This document shows positions 24,676-33,496 of a DNA stretch of 64,000 bases, piece by piece. The notes beneath the pieces were generated by a model that was not told the DNA's origin, did no database searches, and saw only the letters and a list, made by a program, of their open reading frames with translations. The position numbers were made by a program, and so were the translations under genes. The stretch lies in NCBI RefSeq assembly GCF_017874215.1, contig NZ_JAGGLB010000012.1:186001-250000 (forward strand), in the 5' to 3' direction. This DNA is from Paenibacillus eucommiae. Its GTDB lineage: Bacteria; Bacillota; Bacilli; Paenibacillales; NBRC-103111. Each line of letters starts with the position of its first letter. Within the stretch, counting starts at the first letter, position 1.

Positions 24676-25008
24676 TTACCTGATGTAATTATTTAGTGCT
24701 TTATTTAAATCAGTTAGCACTTGTTCCTGATTTCCATTTATGATTGCATCAACTACACAACTTTCAAGATGATCTTTGAGCAGTAGCTTAGCAGCACTGT
24801 CCAAGGCCTTTTGAACAGCAGCGATTTGCAGAAGAATTTCGGAACAATCACGTCCTGCTGCAGTCATTTCCTTAGTAGCTCTTAAGTGACCCTCAATGCG
24901 GGCTAACCGATTTACGATTTGCTTACGATGCTTATGCTCATGTGTGTGGTCATGATTATGTTCATGATTATGTTCATGACCGTGTTCATTCCCTTGATCT
25001 TTAGTCAT
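24676..25008 (-). CDS. csoR: CsoR-type metal-sensing repressor with His-rich N-terminus
   Basis: 110 aa from the ATG at 25008 (AAAGGA 9 bp upstream; ATGs further upstream overlap that site). All-helical CsoR/RcnR family: RKQIVNRLARIEGHLRATKEM, then Cys55, His80 and Cys84. The spacing C-x24-H-x3-C is that of the copper(I) site of Mycobacterium CsoR (C36, H61, C65). Residues 8-27 are a His/Glu-rich tail (HGHEHNHEHNHDHTHEHKH) able to bind metal. It is divergent from an ABC exporter; G/C-tract palindromes of CsoR-operator type lie over both promoters. Copper is the best guess, but nickel or persulfide sensing remain possible. Confidence 0.9.
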   Translation of the reverse strand: MTKDQGNEHGHEHNHEHNHDHTHEHKHRKQIVNRLARIEGHLRATKEMTAAGRDCSEILLQIAAVQKALDSAAKLLLKDHLESCVVDAIINGNQEQVLTDLNKALNNYIR

Positions 25009-25056
25009 GGAGAACATCCTTTCTTTTCTTAAAATCGAATTCATTCACTTTTCTAT

Positions 25057-25076
25057 AATATCCCCCAGGGGGGGAT
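25057..25076. promoter_or_regulatory. CsoR-type operator at the csoR promoter
   Basis: TATCCCCC-A-GGGGGGGAT is a pseudo-palindrome of the poly-C/poly-G type bound by CsoR proteins. On the minus strand it adjoins TATTAT, a plausible -10 of csoR, about 50 bp upstream of the start codon. This implies autorepression relieved by metal. Confidence 0.7.
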
Positions 25077-25088
25077 TTTGCAATCGCG

Positions 25089-25128
25089 AAATAACCACTC
25101 TCACAATAATTACAGAGGGTGGTTATTT
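25089..25128. other. Inverted repeat in the csoR/exporter intergenic region
   Basis: AAATAACCACTCT (25089-25101) pairs with AGAGGGTGGTTATTT (25114-25128) with a 2-nt bulge and a 12-nt loop. It lies between the two divergent promoters, so it is not in either transcript as mapped; it may be a DNA-level site for another regulator or a remnant terminator. Confidence 0.45.
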
Positions 25129-25235
25129 ATTTCCATCATGTTATCTTCAAGTGATGTATTTACCTAAAGTCACTGCATATCGGTACATTGGCAACATAAT
25201 TTCATGAGCCCATAATTTACATTTCGGATAAACGA

Positions 25236-25265
25236 TTGACCATATCCCCCCATGGGGGATATAAT
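25236..25265 (+). promoter_or_regulatory. ABC exporter promoter with CsoR-type operator in the spacer
   Basis: -35 TTGACC (25236-25241) and -10 TATAAT (25260-25265) are separated by 18 bp. A perfect inverted repeat with 9-bp arms, ATATCCCCC (25242-25250) and GGGGGATAT (25254-25262), fills the spacer and runs into the -10. It closely resembles the site at the csoR promoter. A repressor bound here would exclude RNA polymerase, so the exporter should be metal-inducible. Confidence 0.75.
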
Positions 25266-25310
25266 GACAATTATATCAATTCATCGTGATAACCACTTAA
25301 GGAGCATATC

Positions 25311-27074
25311 ATGTCAAGCTATAAAGCCTATTTGGTATTTGTAAAACCTTATTGGAAATTAATTTTGATTACTCTTTTGATTGGTATGGTCAAATTTGGG
25401 ATTCCCATGACACTACCGATTATTATGAAGTATGTGGTTGACGATTTGCTACTTAGCTCGCTTCCAATAGTCGAAAAGACTGAAAAGCTGATATACGTTA
25501 TGCTTGGTGCATTTGCATTATTCGTATTTATTAGAGCACCGATTGAATATGCCAGACAATATTTTGCTCAATTGATAACTAGCCGAATTCTTTATGATCT
25601 ACGCAATCATCTGTATGGTCATATCCAAAAGCTTTCATTAAAGTATTATCAAAATCATAAAACCGGAGAAATAATTTCCCGCATGATTAATGACGCTGAT
25701 CAAACGAAAAGCCTAGTTGAAACAGGAATGATGAATGTTTGGCTTGATTTATTTACACTTTCCATTGCCATTGGATTTATGTTTAATATGGATTATAAAT
25801 TGACATTGATTTCAATTGCAATCTTCCCTTTTTATGCTTTGGCTGTCAAAAAGATGTATAAGAAGTTGCATTCTTTCTCTAAATCTAGATCTCAAGCCTT
25901 AGGGGACATGCAAGGATATATGTTTGAACGAGTGAATGGAATCTCTGTCATTAAGAGTTTCACGCTAGAGGAAGTGGAGAAACGTAATTTTGACAAAAAA
26001 AATAATCATTTTCTTCAAAAAGCGATTGCTTTAACAAAATGGAATGCGTTGACGAATGGTATTATAAATACCTTAACGGATATTGCCCCTCTATTGGTTT
26101 TATTTTATGGAGGATATCAAGTTATTAACGGTAATCTTACACTAGGTACTTTTGTAGCATTTTTTGCCTACTTGGACCGGATGTATACGCCACTACGTCG
26201 TTTAGTCAATTCTTCCACTGAGCTTACTCAAGCGAGTGCTTCTTTAGAGCGAGTTGTTGAATTTATGAACGAACCCTATGACATTTCAGACTCACCTCAA
26301 GCAATGCCAGTTGATAATGTAAGAGGCAAGATTGTTTTTGATCAAGTATTTTTCCGCTATCAATCCACAACAGATTGGGTGTTGAATAAAATTCAATTGA
26401 GCATCCAACCAGGAGAAACCATTGCATTCGTTGGAATGAGCGGCGGAGGTAAATCCTCATTAATCAGTTTACTTCCACGATTCTATGATATACAACAAGG
26501 TCGTATACTGCTGGATAATATCGATATTAAAGATATAACAATACAAAGCTTGCGAAGTCAGATCGGAATGGTTCTGCAAGATAATATTTTATTTAGTGGA
26601 AGTGTCCGCGACAATATTCTGTTCGGTAGACCTAAGGCCACAGAAGATGAAATCATTCAAGCAGCACAAGCTGCCAATGCACATGAGTTTATTTTGAGCT
26701 TACCTAATGGATACGAGACTGAAATCGGTGAACGAGGGGTCAAACTTTCTGGAGGACAAAAACAAAGAATTGCTATTGCGAGAGTGTTTCTTAAAGACCC
26801 AAGGATATTAGTGCTAGATGAAGCAACCTCTGCGCTAGATTTAGAGTCTGAGCATTTGATCCAAGAATCCCTGGAAAAATTGGCTAAGGATCGAACAACT
26901 TTAATTGTCGCGCATCGATTATCGACGATTACTCATGCTGATCAAATTGTGCTCATTGAAAATGGTGAAATCAAAGAAAAAGGAACGCATGACGAATTAA
27001 TGTTGCACGACGGAGCATATGCTCGTCTATTTAATGTGCAGAATTTGAAGGAAGTCGTAATAAATACAAACTAG
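25311..27074 (+). CDS. Half-size ABC exporter (MsbA/YgaD-like) under CsoR-type control
   Basis: 587 aa: six transmembrane helices (about residues 10-310) fused to an ATPase domain with Walker A GMSGGGKSS, signature LSGGQKQR, Walker B ILVLDEATSALD and the H-loop AHRLSTI. This is the usual architecture of homodimeric multidrug/lipid exporters such as YgaD. AAGGAG precedes the ATG. It is divergent from csoR and its promoter carries the matching operator, so its export substrate may be a metal, a metal chelate or a compound made toxic by copper. The stop overlaps the convergent kinase gene by 4 bp. Confidence 0.92.
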   Translation: MSSYKAYLVFVKPYWKLILITLLIGMVKFGIPMTLPIIMKYVVDDLLLSSLPIVEKTEKLIYVMLGAFALFVFIRAPIEYARQYFAQLITSRILYDLRNHLYGHIQKLSLKYYQNHKTGEIISRMINDADQTKSLVETGMMNVWLDLFTLSIAIGFMFNMDYKLTLISIAIFPFYALAVKKMYKKLHSFSKSRSQALGDMQGYMFERVNGISVIKSFTLEEVEKRNFDKKNNHFLQKAIALTKWNALTNGIINTLTDIAPLLVLFYGGYQVINGNLTLGTFVAFFAYLDRMYTPLRRLVNSSTELTQASASLERVVEFMNEPYDISDSPQAMPVDNVRGKIVFDQVFFRYQSTTDWVLNKIQLSIQPGETIAFVGMSGGGKSSLISLLPRFYDIQQGRILLDNIDIKDITIQSLRSQIGMVLQDNILFSGSVRDNILFGRPKATEDEIIQAAQAANAHEFILSLPNGYETEIGERGVKLSGGQKQRIAIARVFLKDPRILVLDEATSALDLESEHLIQESLEKLAKDRTTLIVAHRLSTITHADQIVLIENGEIKEKGTHDELMLHDGAYARLFNVQNLKEVVINTN

Positions 27075-28108
27075 CGAGAAACTAAGGAAAGTCCGTCCGA
27101 TAACCATTCTATACCAACTGGAATGAAATCAGCATAGTCGTGGATGGCTTGTAATGTTTTTATTGCTTCACTTGTTCCAAGCTTTTGTTCCGTGTCATCC
27201 GTACACTCCAGTTTAAGAGATCGTCTGATATTATAGGCTAACCAATCTAACTTTCCTTGAAAGCCATAGTTCAGCACATCAAGCAAGTTATCGCAAATTA
27301 CTCCTCCATGATTCCTATATGCACTTATTATCGTGCAGAAAGCATCCTTGCTTAAATTGCCCGTTGGAAAGCCTGACCAGTTCAATGCCACATCAATCAG
27401 TTCATACGTTGGGTTGGTCGCTCCTGCTGATTCCCAGTCTATGATGATTGGAACCTGATTTTCGTCCCATAACACATTTTTTTGGTCTAGATCCCCGTGG
27501 CTGATAACCTTATTGTTGCTCAACAATCTTGCTGATGAATGAGCTAATTTTTCCCAATGATATACCTTATTTAAGCTATCTAAAAGCAAGTACGACCATT
27601 CCAAGCTTTCATGTTTTCCTTTGTGGGCATAATCACTCCAATCCACTTCTGCTGAATAAAAGTTTTCATTCTGATTATCTACAATAAGTTGAGAAAAATC
27701 AGTATTGTGTATGTTCGCAAGGACTTCCCCCATCATTTTGCAACAGTCCATATCAATGACCCCTGCAGGTAATATCCTCCCTTGAACCCATGGAAACAGC
27801 AAATAATATTGACCATCAACTTCATGTATACAGCTTCCCTTTGATGCTATAGCCGGAAGTGCGTTTATTTTATTTTGGTAAGCCATGTTTGCGACCTTCT
27901 CTGAAAAAATAAAGTTGTCCATGGCAGTTGTACGCTGCATAATTTGCGGGTTTAAAGCTTTCACTGCGTAAGCACCTTTGTCTGTTTTCAGTTGATACAT
28001 TCTATGAAGGAAACCGCCAAACACTTGGTCTGGTTCAGTTGTTAATTGTCCTAGATTGAATTCTGCGCATAACTTGCCGAAATTTAATTTATAATTCAAG
28101 TTTTCCAT
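27071..28108 (-). CDS. APH/choline kinase-family phosphotransferase
   Basis: 345 aa protein-kinase-like fold. Catalytic loop HGDLDQKNVLW (Brenner-type HGDxxxxN) and the metal-binding IIIDWESAG are visible near residues 215-240; the N-lobe nucleotide site is GAYAVKAL. Members phosphorylate aminoglycosides, homoserine or choline-like small molecules in the cytosol. It overlaps the ABC exporter stop on the opposite strand. Low GC, unlike the kinase next to it at 28221-29105, so the two were probably acquired separately. Substrate unknown. Confidence 0.8.
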   Translation of the reverse strand: MENLNYKLNFGKLCAEFNLGQLTTEPDQVFGGFLHRMYQLKTDKGAYAVKALNPQIMQRTTAMDNFIFSEKVANMAYQNKINALPAIASKGSCIHEVDGQYYLLFPWVQGRILPAGVIDMDCCKMMGEVLANIHNTDFSQLIVDNQNENFYSAEVDWSDYAHKGKHESLEWSYLLLDSLNKVYHWEKLAHSSARLLSNNKVISHGDLDQKNVLWDENQVPIIIDWESAGATNPTYELIDVALNWSGFPTGNLSKDAFCTIISAYRNHGGVICDNLLDVLNYGFQGKLDWLAYNIRRSLKLECTDDTEQKLGTSEAIKTLQAIHDYADFIPVGIEWLSDGLSLVSR

Positions 28109-28220
28109 AGTTCGTCATTGGCTCCTATTTTCTGCCCGCGACCATTTCTAATGATAACCAGCGGCCTTGATCTTGTATGATGAAATCTTTTTCGCCATCG
28201 TGTCATGCACCATTCGTGTG

Positions 28221-29105
28221 TTATGCAAGGACTTCATCGATAGCCCGTCGAGATATTGCGGCGAGTATGGGGTTCGTATCTAAGTAGTAGGCGAAGGCGA
28301 TTAGCCCGAATGACAGTGCCCAGCCGCGGCCTCGAGCCCATGTGGCGTCATCCACCGTTAGTGCTGAGCGGAATAAATTACGGCTTTCGGCGGATAAGAG
28401 CGTCCACGCGACCATCAAATCACATGCCGGATCACCTATACCAAGAGTGCCGAAGTCTATGACAGCACTTAGTTGTCCCTGATTAACCAGCAGGTTCCCC
28501 GGATGAAGGTCTCCGTGGAGCCATACGGCTGTGCCCTGCCACACTGGGGCTTGCAGGGTTGCTTCCCAGGCAGCCGTTAGCATCTCGGTATCGAACAAGC
28601 TGCTCAGGGCTGCAATTGCGTTCCGGACGGGAGCGTCCCGCATTGCCAGTGGCTCGCCCCGGCCAGAGTTATGCGGGCCTGGGGACGGCCCACCAGCGGG
28701 ATCGATCCGCTGCATGGAGGCTATGAATTGAGCCAGTGCGGTCGCGGCTTGGCGAAGATCGTCGATTCGCCCGATGGTTGCGTTCTCGCCTTCGAGCCAC
28801 CGGTACACGGACCAGCGCCAAGGGTAGCCCTCGGCGGGCATTCCCATCGCTAGTGGGGTCGGGATGGAAAGAGGTAACAGTGGTGCAAGTCTCGGCAGCC
28901 ACTGCTGCTCCTTCTCGACCTGTTCAATGGCCCATTCAACGCGCGGTAATCGAACGGCCATATCCTCTCCGAGCCGATAGATCGCGTTGTCCGTCCCGGC
29001 TGATTCTACCGGCTGGATAAGTTGGTCTGCCCATTGCGGAAATTGCGCAGTGATCAGCCTTTTCACTAGAGTTACATCGATCTCTATCTCATTCGTTTGG
29101 TTCAT
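28221..29105 (-). CDS. Aminoglycoside phosphotransferase-family protein
   Basis: 294 aa from ATG at 29105, about 11 bp after GAGGGAG; an in-frame GTG at 29117 directly abuts that site. Typical APH fold: GTDNAIYRLGEDMAVRLPR in the N-lobe, catalytic WLHGDLHPGNLLV and Mg-binding AVIDFGTLGIGDPACDLMVAW. The gene is clearly richer in GC than its neighbours, which suggests horizontal transfer. This subgroup is often annotated as aminoglycoside phosphotransferase without proven resistance activity. 112 bp of non-coding sequence separates it from the other kinase. Confidence 0.85.
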   Translation of the reverse strand: MNQTNEIEIDVTLVKRLITAQFPQWADQLIQPVESAGTDNAIYRLGEDMAVRLPRVEWAIEQVEKEQQWLPRLAPLLPLSIPTPLAMGMPAEGYPWRWSVYRWLEGENATIGRIDDLRQAATALAQFIASMQRIDPAGGPSPGPHNSGRGEPLAMRDAPVRNAIAALSSLFDTEMLTAAWEATLQAPVWQGTAVWLHGDLHPGNLLVNQGQLSAVIDFGTLGIGDPACDLMVAWTLLSAESRNLFRSALTVDDATWARGRGWALSFGLIAFAYYLDTNPILAAISRRAIDEVLA

Positions 29106-29337
29106 TTGAGAATACACTCCCTCAAATTAGCGTTTATCCAACTTCGTTGCTAGTCACAACAGTCTTATTTTTTAATGATATCATAGTAAGGTTTTCAACT
29201 CGTAGTAATGGATAGCTATAACTAAACTCTCCTTCCCGTATGCTCATTCTTAACATCTGCATCCTGAAGTTTATAATCATACAATTGGGATATAATAGAA
29301 AAAATTAGGTAGCCTAGGTTGGAAGAAGGTCAGAGAC

Positions 29338-30906
29338 ATGAAATTCAGCAGAAAAAAAGCTCACGCTAATGTCTTGCCTGTACATGATGACGCTGAAAGC
29401 CCGCAGCTGGTTCAAATCGAATTTCTAAAAGCCAGCCTGCAGGAAAATATTCAGCATATTAAAGAAGTTCTCGGAAACAGCGGCGATATCGTGATCAGGG
29501 AAATTCGGATCGGCTCAGAGAGACAGCTTCAAGCGGCCCTTTTTTATACTGAAGGGCTTGTCGATACCAAATCTGTTCATGAGTATATCATGGAAACGCT
29601 CATGTCGGGCATTGAATTTACGGGTCCAAATCTATTACAGGACATGAAGGACTGCATCTTAACGGTAGGAGACATTCAGGAAGTATCGGAGTTTGTCACA
29701 CTTTTTACTTCCCTCCTGTCTGGCGATGTCATCCTTTTATTGGATGGATATACACAAGGTTTTATGATAGGCATGAGCGGTTGGGAAAGCCGCAGTGTGA
29801 GCGAGCCCGCTACCGAATCGGTCGTTCGCGGACCGAGGGAAAGCTTTACGGAAAACTTGCAAACGAATACGGCATTAATCCGGAGAAAGATCAAAGATCC
29901 CAATCTATGGCTAGAACGCAAACAAATCGGTAGAGTGACGAAAACGAAAGTAGCCGTCATGTATATTCACGGCATCGTCAACGACAAAATTGTCGAAGAA
30001 GTGCACAAGCGTCTTGATCGCATCGATATGGACGGCATTCTTGAAAGCGGCTATGTGGAGGAATTGATCCAGGACGAAACATACACGCCGTTTCCGACCA
30101 TTTACAATTCGGAACGTCCGGATGTGATCGCGGCCGAGCTCCTTGAAGGGAAAATTGCCATTTTGGTGGATGGGACGCCGTTTGTACTCATCGTCCCTGC
30201 GTTGTTCATTTCTTTCTTTCATTCCATGGAAGATTACTTTCAACGTGCCGACATTAGCAGTTTCATCCGCATCCTTCGTTTCTTCGGCTTCTTAATCGCG
30301 CTCCTCGGTCCGTCGATATATATCGCCATCACTACGTTTCATCAGGAAATGCTGCCGACACAGCTCTTGATCGGCTTGGCGGCTCAACGTGAAGGCGTGC
30401 CCTTCCCCGCTTTTATTGAAGCTTTCATGATGGAGGTAGCCTTCGAAATATTGCGGGAGGCCGGTTTGCGGATGCCGAGGACGATCGGGCAAGCGGTATC
30501 GATCGTCGGAACGCTCGTCATCGGGCAAGCAGCGGTTGAAGCAGGCATCGTTTCCGCTGCTATGGTCATCGTCGTCTCGATTACTGCGATTTCCGGTTTT
30601 GTTTTTCCTGCCTCCAACATGTCCATGGCGACTCGCATGCTTCGATTCCCCTTAATGGGTCTTGCCGCTTCTTTCGGCTTATTCGGGATTATCATCGGGG
30701 TCATAGGGCTTGTTCTGCACTTGTGCAGCTTGCGTTCGTTCGGTGTCCCTTACATGAGCCCGTTTGCTCCAATTGTTGTCGACGATCTGAAGGATACAGT
30801 CTTCCGGTTTCCTCATTGGGCAATGTCCTCCCGTCCCAAGTTGATCAGTCAGAAAAACCTCAGACGCGCGCGAAATACGTCTCCGAAGCCGGATAACCGG
30901 ACATGA
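29338..30906 (+). CDS. Spore germinant receptor A subunit (GerA family)
   Basis: 522 aa GerA/GerKA-type protein. A hydrophilic N-terminal region of about 280 residues (LLQDMKDCILTVGDI, DVILLLDGYTQGFMIGMSGW) is followed by several membrane segments and the highly conserved ERPDVIAAELLEGKIAILVDGTP and REGVPFPAFIEAFMMEVAFEILREAGLRMP blocks (both family hallmarks). It sits in the spore inner membrane and with B and C subunits detects germinants. First gene of a five-gene operon A-C-small-B-B. No convincing sigma-G promoter could be defined in the 230-bp upstream gap. Confidence 0.95.
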   Translation: MKFSRKKAHANVLPVHDDAESPQLVQIEFLKASLQENIQHIKEVLGNSGDIVIREIRIGSERQLQAALFYTEGLVDTKSVHEYIMETLMSGIEFTGPNLLQDMKDCILTVGDIQEVSEFVTLFTSLLSGDVILLLDGYTQGFMIGMSGWESRSVSEPATESVVRGPRESFTENLQTNTALIRRKIKDPNLWLERKQIGRVTKTKVAVMYIHGIVNDKIVEEVHKRLDRIDMDGILESGYVEELIQDETYTPFPTIYNSERPDVIAAELLEGKIAILVDGTPFVLIVPALFISFFHSMEDYFQRADISSFIRILRFFGFLIALLGPSIYIAITTFHQEMLPTQLLIGLAAQREGVPFPAFIEAFMMEVAFEILREAGLRMPRTIGQAVSIVGTLVIGQAAVEAGIVSAAMVIVVSITAISGFVFPASNMSMATRMLRFPLMGLAASFGLFGIIIGVIGLVLHLCSLRSFGVPYMSPFAPIVVDDLKDTVFRFPHWAMSSRPKLISQKNLRRARNTSPKPDNRT

Positions 30907-30955
30907 GAGCCGTTCTATGGCATCCAGACGACAGCTTGATTAAAGGGGGATGTTC

Positions 30956-32137
30956 ATGGTACGAAAGCTGTTCATCTTATTTCTATCCGCTGTCCTGCTC
31001 GTAACCGTTACGGGATGCTGGAACCGCAGGGAATTAAACACTCTCGCGATCACCGTCGGACTTGGCATTGACAAAGCAGGGGACAAATATAAAGTATCCG
31101 CACAAGTCGTCAATCCGGGAGAGGCGGCTTCCCAAAAAGGAGTCGGCATTCGTTCACCAGTCAGCTTATATCAGGCTACCGGATCTTCCATTTTTGAAGC
31201 GGTTCGTAAAATGACAAAAGAAAGTCCTCGTAAGATTTACTCGTCCCATGTACGAGTCGTTATTATTGGCGAATCGCTGGCCAGAGAGGGTATTGGGGAC
31301 GTTCTCGATTACATGTCGCGGGATCACGAGTTTCGCACCGATTTTTACATCGTGCTGGCGAGAGAGGGCGAAGCGGCAAACCTTCTGTCGATCATGACTT
31401 CACTGGAAAATATCCCGTCAATCGGGATGTTCGATTCCCTAGAAACTTCGCAGAAAGCCTGGGCTCCCACGGTAAAAGTCACGTTGGACAAGCTGATTTC
31501 CGACCTGACCAGCGAAGGCATTCATCCTGTATTGACCGGTATCAAAGGGGATATCGAAAAGGGCAAAAACAACAATGCCGTAGAAAAAAGCCGTTTTGAG
31601 TCTGTCGGGTTAGCGGTATTTAATGGCGATAAACTGGTCGGCTGGTTAGGTGAAACCGAAAGCAAGGCTTATAACTATATAACCGATAATGTACAGAGCA
31701 CGGTCGGGTATGCACCATGCCCGGATGGAGGCGGAGTTTCACTAGAGGTCATTCGTTCAAAAACGAATCTAAAAGGAAAGCTAGTCAACGGCAGCCCCGC
31801 GATCGATGTGAACATTCGAACGGAAGCCAACGTTGGAGAAGTCGCATGCCGCATCGATCTGACCAAAACAAAATCGATCGAGGAGCTCGAAACAATATCC
31901 GAGCAAATAATAACGGATTTTATCGAAGCGGCAATCAAAAGGGTGCAAAAACAATACAAAGTGGATATTTTTGGATTTGGGGAAGTCTTCCGGCGTACGG
32001 AACCGAAAATCTGGAAAAAATTCGCTAAAAAATGGGATAAACAGTTCGCCAATCTCCCAGTAAACGTGAATATCGATTTCAAGATCCGGCGTCTTGGCAC
32101 CGTGAACAATTCCTATCTGGAAGAAATGAAAAAATAA
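30956..32137 (+). CDS. Spore germinant receptor C subunit lipoprotein (GerC family)
   Basis: 393 aa from ATG at 30956; the ATG two codons earlier touches the AAAGGGGG site. Lipobox VTVTGCW places the acylated Cys near residue 19, and GCWNRRELN is the canonical start of mature Ger(x)C proteins. The rest shows the family blocks (AISVQVVNPGE-like region, SHVRVVIIGESLAREGI, FRTDFYIVLARE). The C subunit is anchored to the outer face of the spore inner membrane. It precedes a small membrane protein gene by 13 bp. Confidence 0.95.
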   Translation: MVRKLFILFLSAVLLVTVTGCWNRRELNTLAITVGLGIDKAGDKYKVSAQVVNPGEAASQKGVGIRSPVSLYQATGSSIFEAVRKMTKESPRKIYSSHVRVVIIGESLAREGIGDVLDYMSRDHEFRTDFYIVLAREGEAANLLSIMTSLENIPSIGMFDSLETSQKAWAPTVKVTLDKLISDLTSEGIHPVLTGIKGDIEKGKNNNAVEKSRFESVGLAVFNGDKLVGWLGETESKAYNYITDNVQSTVGYAPCPDGGGVSLEVIRSKTNLKGKLVNGSPAIDVNIRTEANVGEVACRIDLTKTKSIEELETISEQIITDFIEAAIKRVQKQYKVDIFGFGEVFRRTEPKIWKKFAKKWDKQFANLPVNVNIDFKIRRLGTVNNSYLEEMKK

Positions 32138-32150
32138 AGGAGCTGTCCGG

Positions 32151-32384
32151 ATGTGGAAAATTAGCGGGATACTTGCAGTAACCGCCGTAATCGCCCTGCT
32201 TGAGGTTCCTACACTTTGGAAAAAAAAATTAGTGAGGGAACTGTGGGTATTTGCCATTCTGCTGCTGGTGGGTGCAGGACTCAGCTTTGCGCTTGTTATG
32301 CATGCGCCCATTCCAAACCCACTCGATTTGCTCACATGGATTTACAAGCCAATCAGCGATGCCGCAATGAAACTTTTGAGCTAA
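32151..32384 (+). CDS. Small two-helix membrane protein of the germinant receptor operon
   Basis: 77 aa with two hydrophobic helices (about residues 3-20 and 30-50) separated by a basic loop (LWKKKLVRE), and a short C-terminal amphipathic tail. AAGGAG 8 bp before ATG. Located between the C and first B subunit genes with 13 and 16 bp gaps, so clearly co-translated with the operon. Small proteins of this size (sometimes called D subunits) occur in several gerA-type operons and can modulate receptor function. This role is inference from position. Confidence 0.85.
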   Translation: MWKISGILAVTAVIALLEVPTLWKKKLVRELWVFAILLLVGAGLSFALVMHAPIPNPLDLLTWIYKPISDAAMKLLS

Positions 32385-32400
32385 GGGAGTCTCGCAACAG

Positions 32401-33495
32401 ATGTTGGAAACCGGTAGAATTAGCATTCGACAATTTACAATACTGGTCGCTCTTATAACCGTTGGCGACTCGATCCTCATTTTGCCGGCCATCCCCGCAT
32501 CGGAGGCGAAGCAGGATGCATGGCTGTCCGGCATCGTCGGCTTGATCGTCGGACTGCTTGTCGTTTATTTGATCGGAACGGTTGGCCGGCTGTATCCTCG
32601 TTTAAACCTGATCGAATACAATACCAAAATATTGGGATCGTGGATCGGAACAGCCGTCTCTCTCTTCTTTTTGCTTTATTTCTTCTATAACGCTGCGGCA
32701 CTTGTTAGAGTAATCGGCGATTTTATGGTTACACAGATCATGCCGGAAACTCCCATCGACGCTATCCATATATTGTTTCTGGGTGTTATCGTCATGGGCC
32801 TGCGGCTTGGACTTGAAACCGTCGCTAGAGCCGGGGAAATCTTTCTCCCCTGGTTTGTACTGCTTTTCCTTGGGCTAGTCATGTTTCTTACTCCTCTGGT
32901 GGATGCCAAACAATTGCAGCCGATCCTGACTGAAGGAATAAAGCCGATTTTACGGGGGTCCCTTTTCTCCGCCACTAACCCCTATATAGAGCTGGTCGCG
33001 TTTTTGATGATTTTCCCATACGTCAATAAGACTGAAAAGCTTCGCAAATATTTTGTTTCGGGGGCATTGCTTGGAGGAATCGTTCTCGTCGTCATGATCG
33101 CTTTATCCATCCTTGTGCTTGGCGTTGATTTTACGTCTAGAAATATGTATCCCAGCTATGCGCTCGCCAAACAAATCAGCATCGGCCGGTTTATAGAAAG
33201 GCTAGAAGCGATAATGGCCATCATGTGGATCTTAACATTATTCATAAAAACCTCGGTCTATGTATATATTCTCCAACTCGGTCTTGCACAAGTACTCAAA
33301 CTGAAAGATTTTCGGGCACTCGTCCTGCCATTGGCTTATATTATTGCCGCTTCCGCCACTGTGCTTTCCCCGAATATTACGTATTTTAATCGACAAACAA
33401 CGACATATTGGCCTTATTTCGATATGACATTTGGCGTAGGTTTGCCCTTGTTGCTTCTAGGGGTGCATGCTCTTCGCCGAAGAGGAGGGACATGA
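32401..33495 (+). CDS. Spore germinant receptor B subunit (GerAB/GRKB family), copy 1
   Basis: 364 aa integral membrane protein with about ten transmembrane segments, related to amino acid permeases (APC superfamily). The GerB hallmark opening ISIRQFTILVALITVGDSIL and PAIPASEAKQDAWLSGIVG are visible. B subunits form the germinant-binding pocket. RBS GGGAG precedes the ATG. The stop overlaps the RBS region of a second B gene, a tandem arrangement. Confidence 0.95.
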   Translation: MLETGRISIRQFTILVALITVGDSILILPAIPASEAKQDAWLSGIVGLIVGLLVVYLIGTVGRLYPRLNLIEYNTKILGSWIGTAVSLFFLLYFFYNAAALVRVIGDFMVTQIMPETPIDAIHILFLGVIVMGLRLGLETVARAGEIFLPWFVLLFLGLVMFLTPLVDAKQLQPILTEGIKPILRGSLFSATNPYIELVAFLMIFPYVNKTEKLRKYFVSGALLGGIVLVVMIALSILVLGVDFTSRNMYPSYALAKQISIGRFIERLEAIMAIMWILTLFIKTSVYVYILQLGLAQVLKLKDFRALVLPLAYIIAASATVLSPNITYFNRQTTTYWPYFDMTFGVGLPLLLLGVHALRRRGGT

Positions 33496-33496
33496 G

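Noticed and set aside
29260..29337. Sigma-G promoter for the germination operon (CATACAA-like -10)
   Set aside because: The only -35-like sequence (TGCATC) is 14 bp away instead of about 17, so the match is not convincing.
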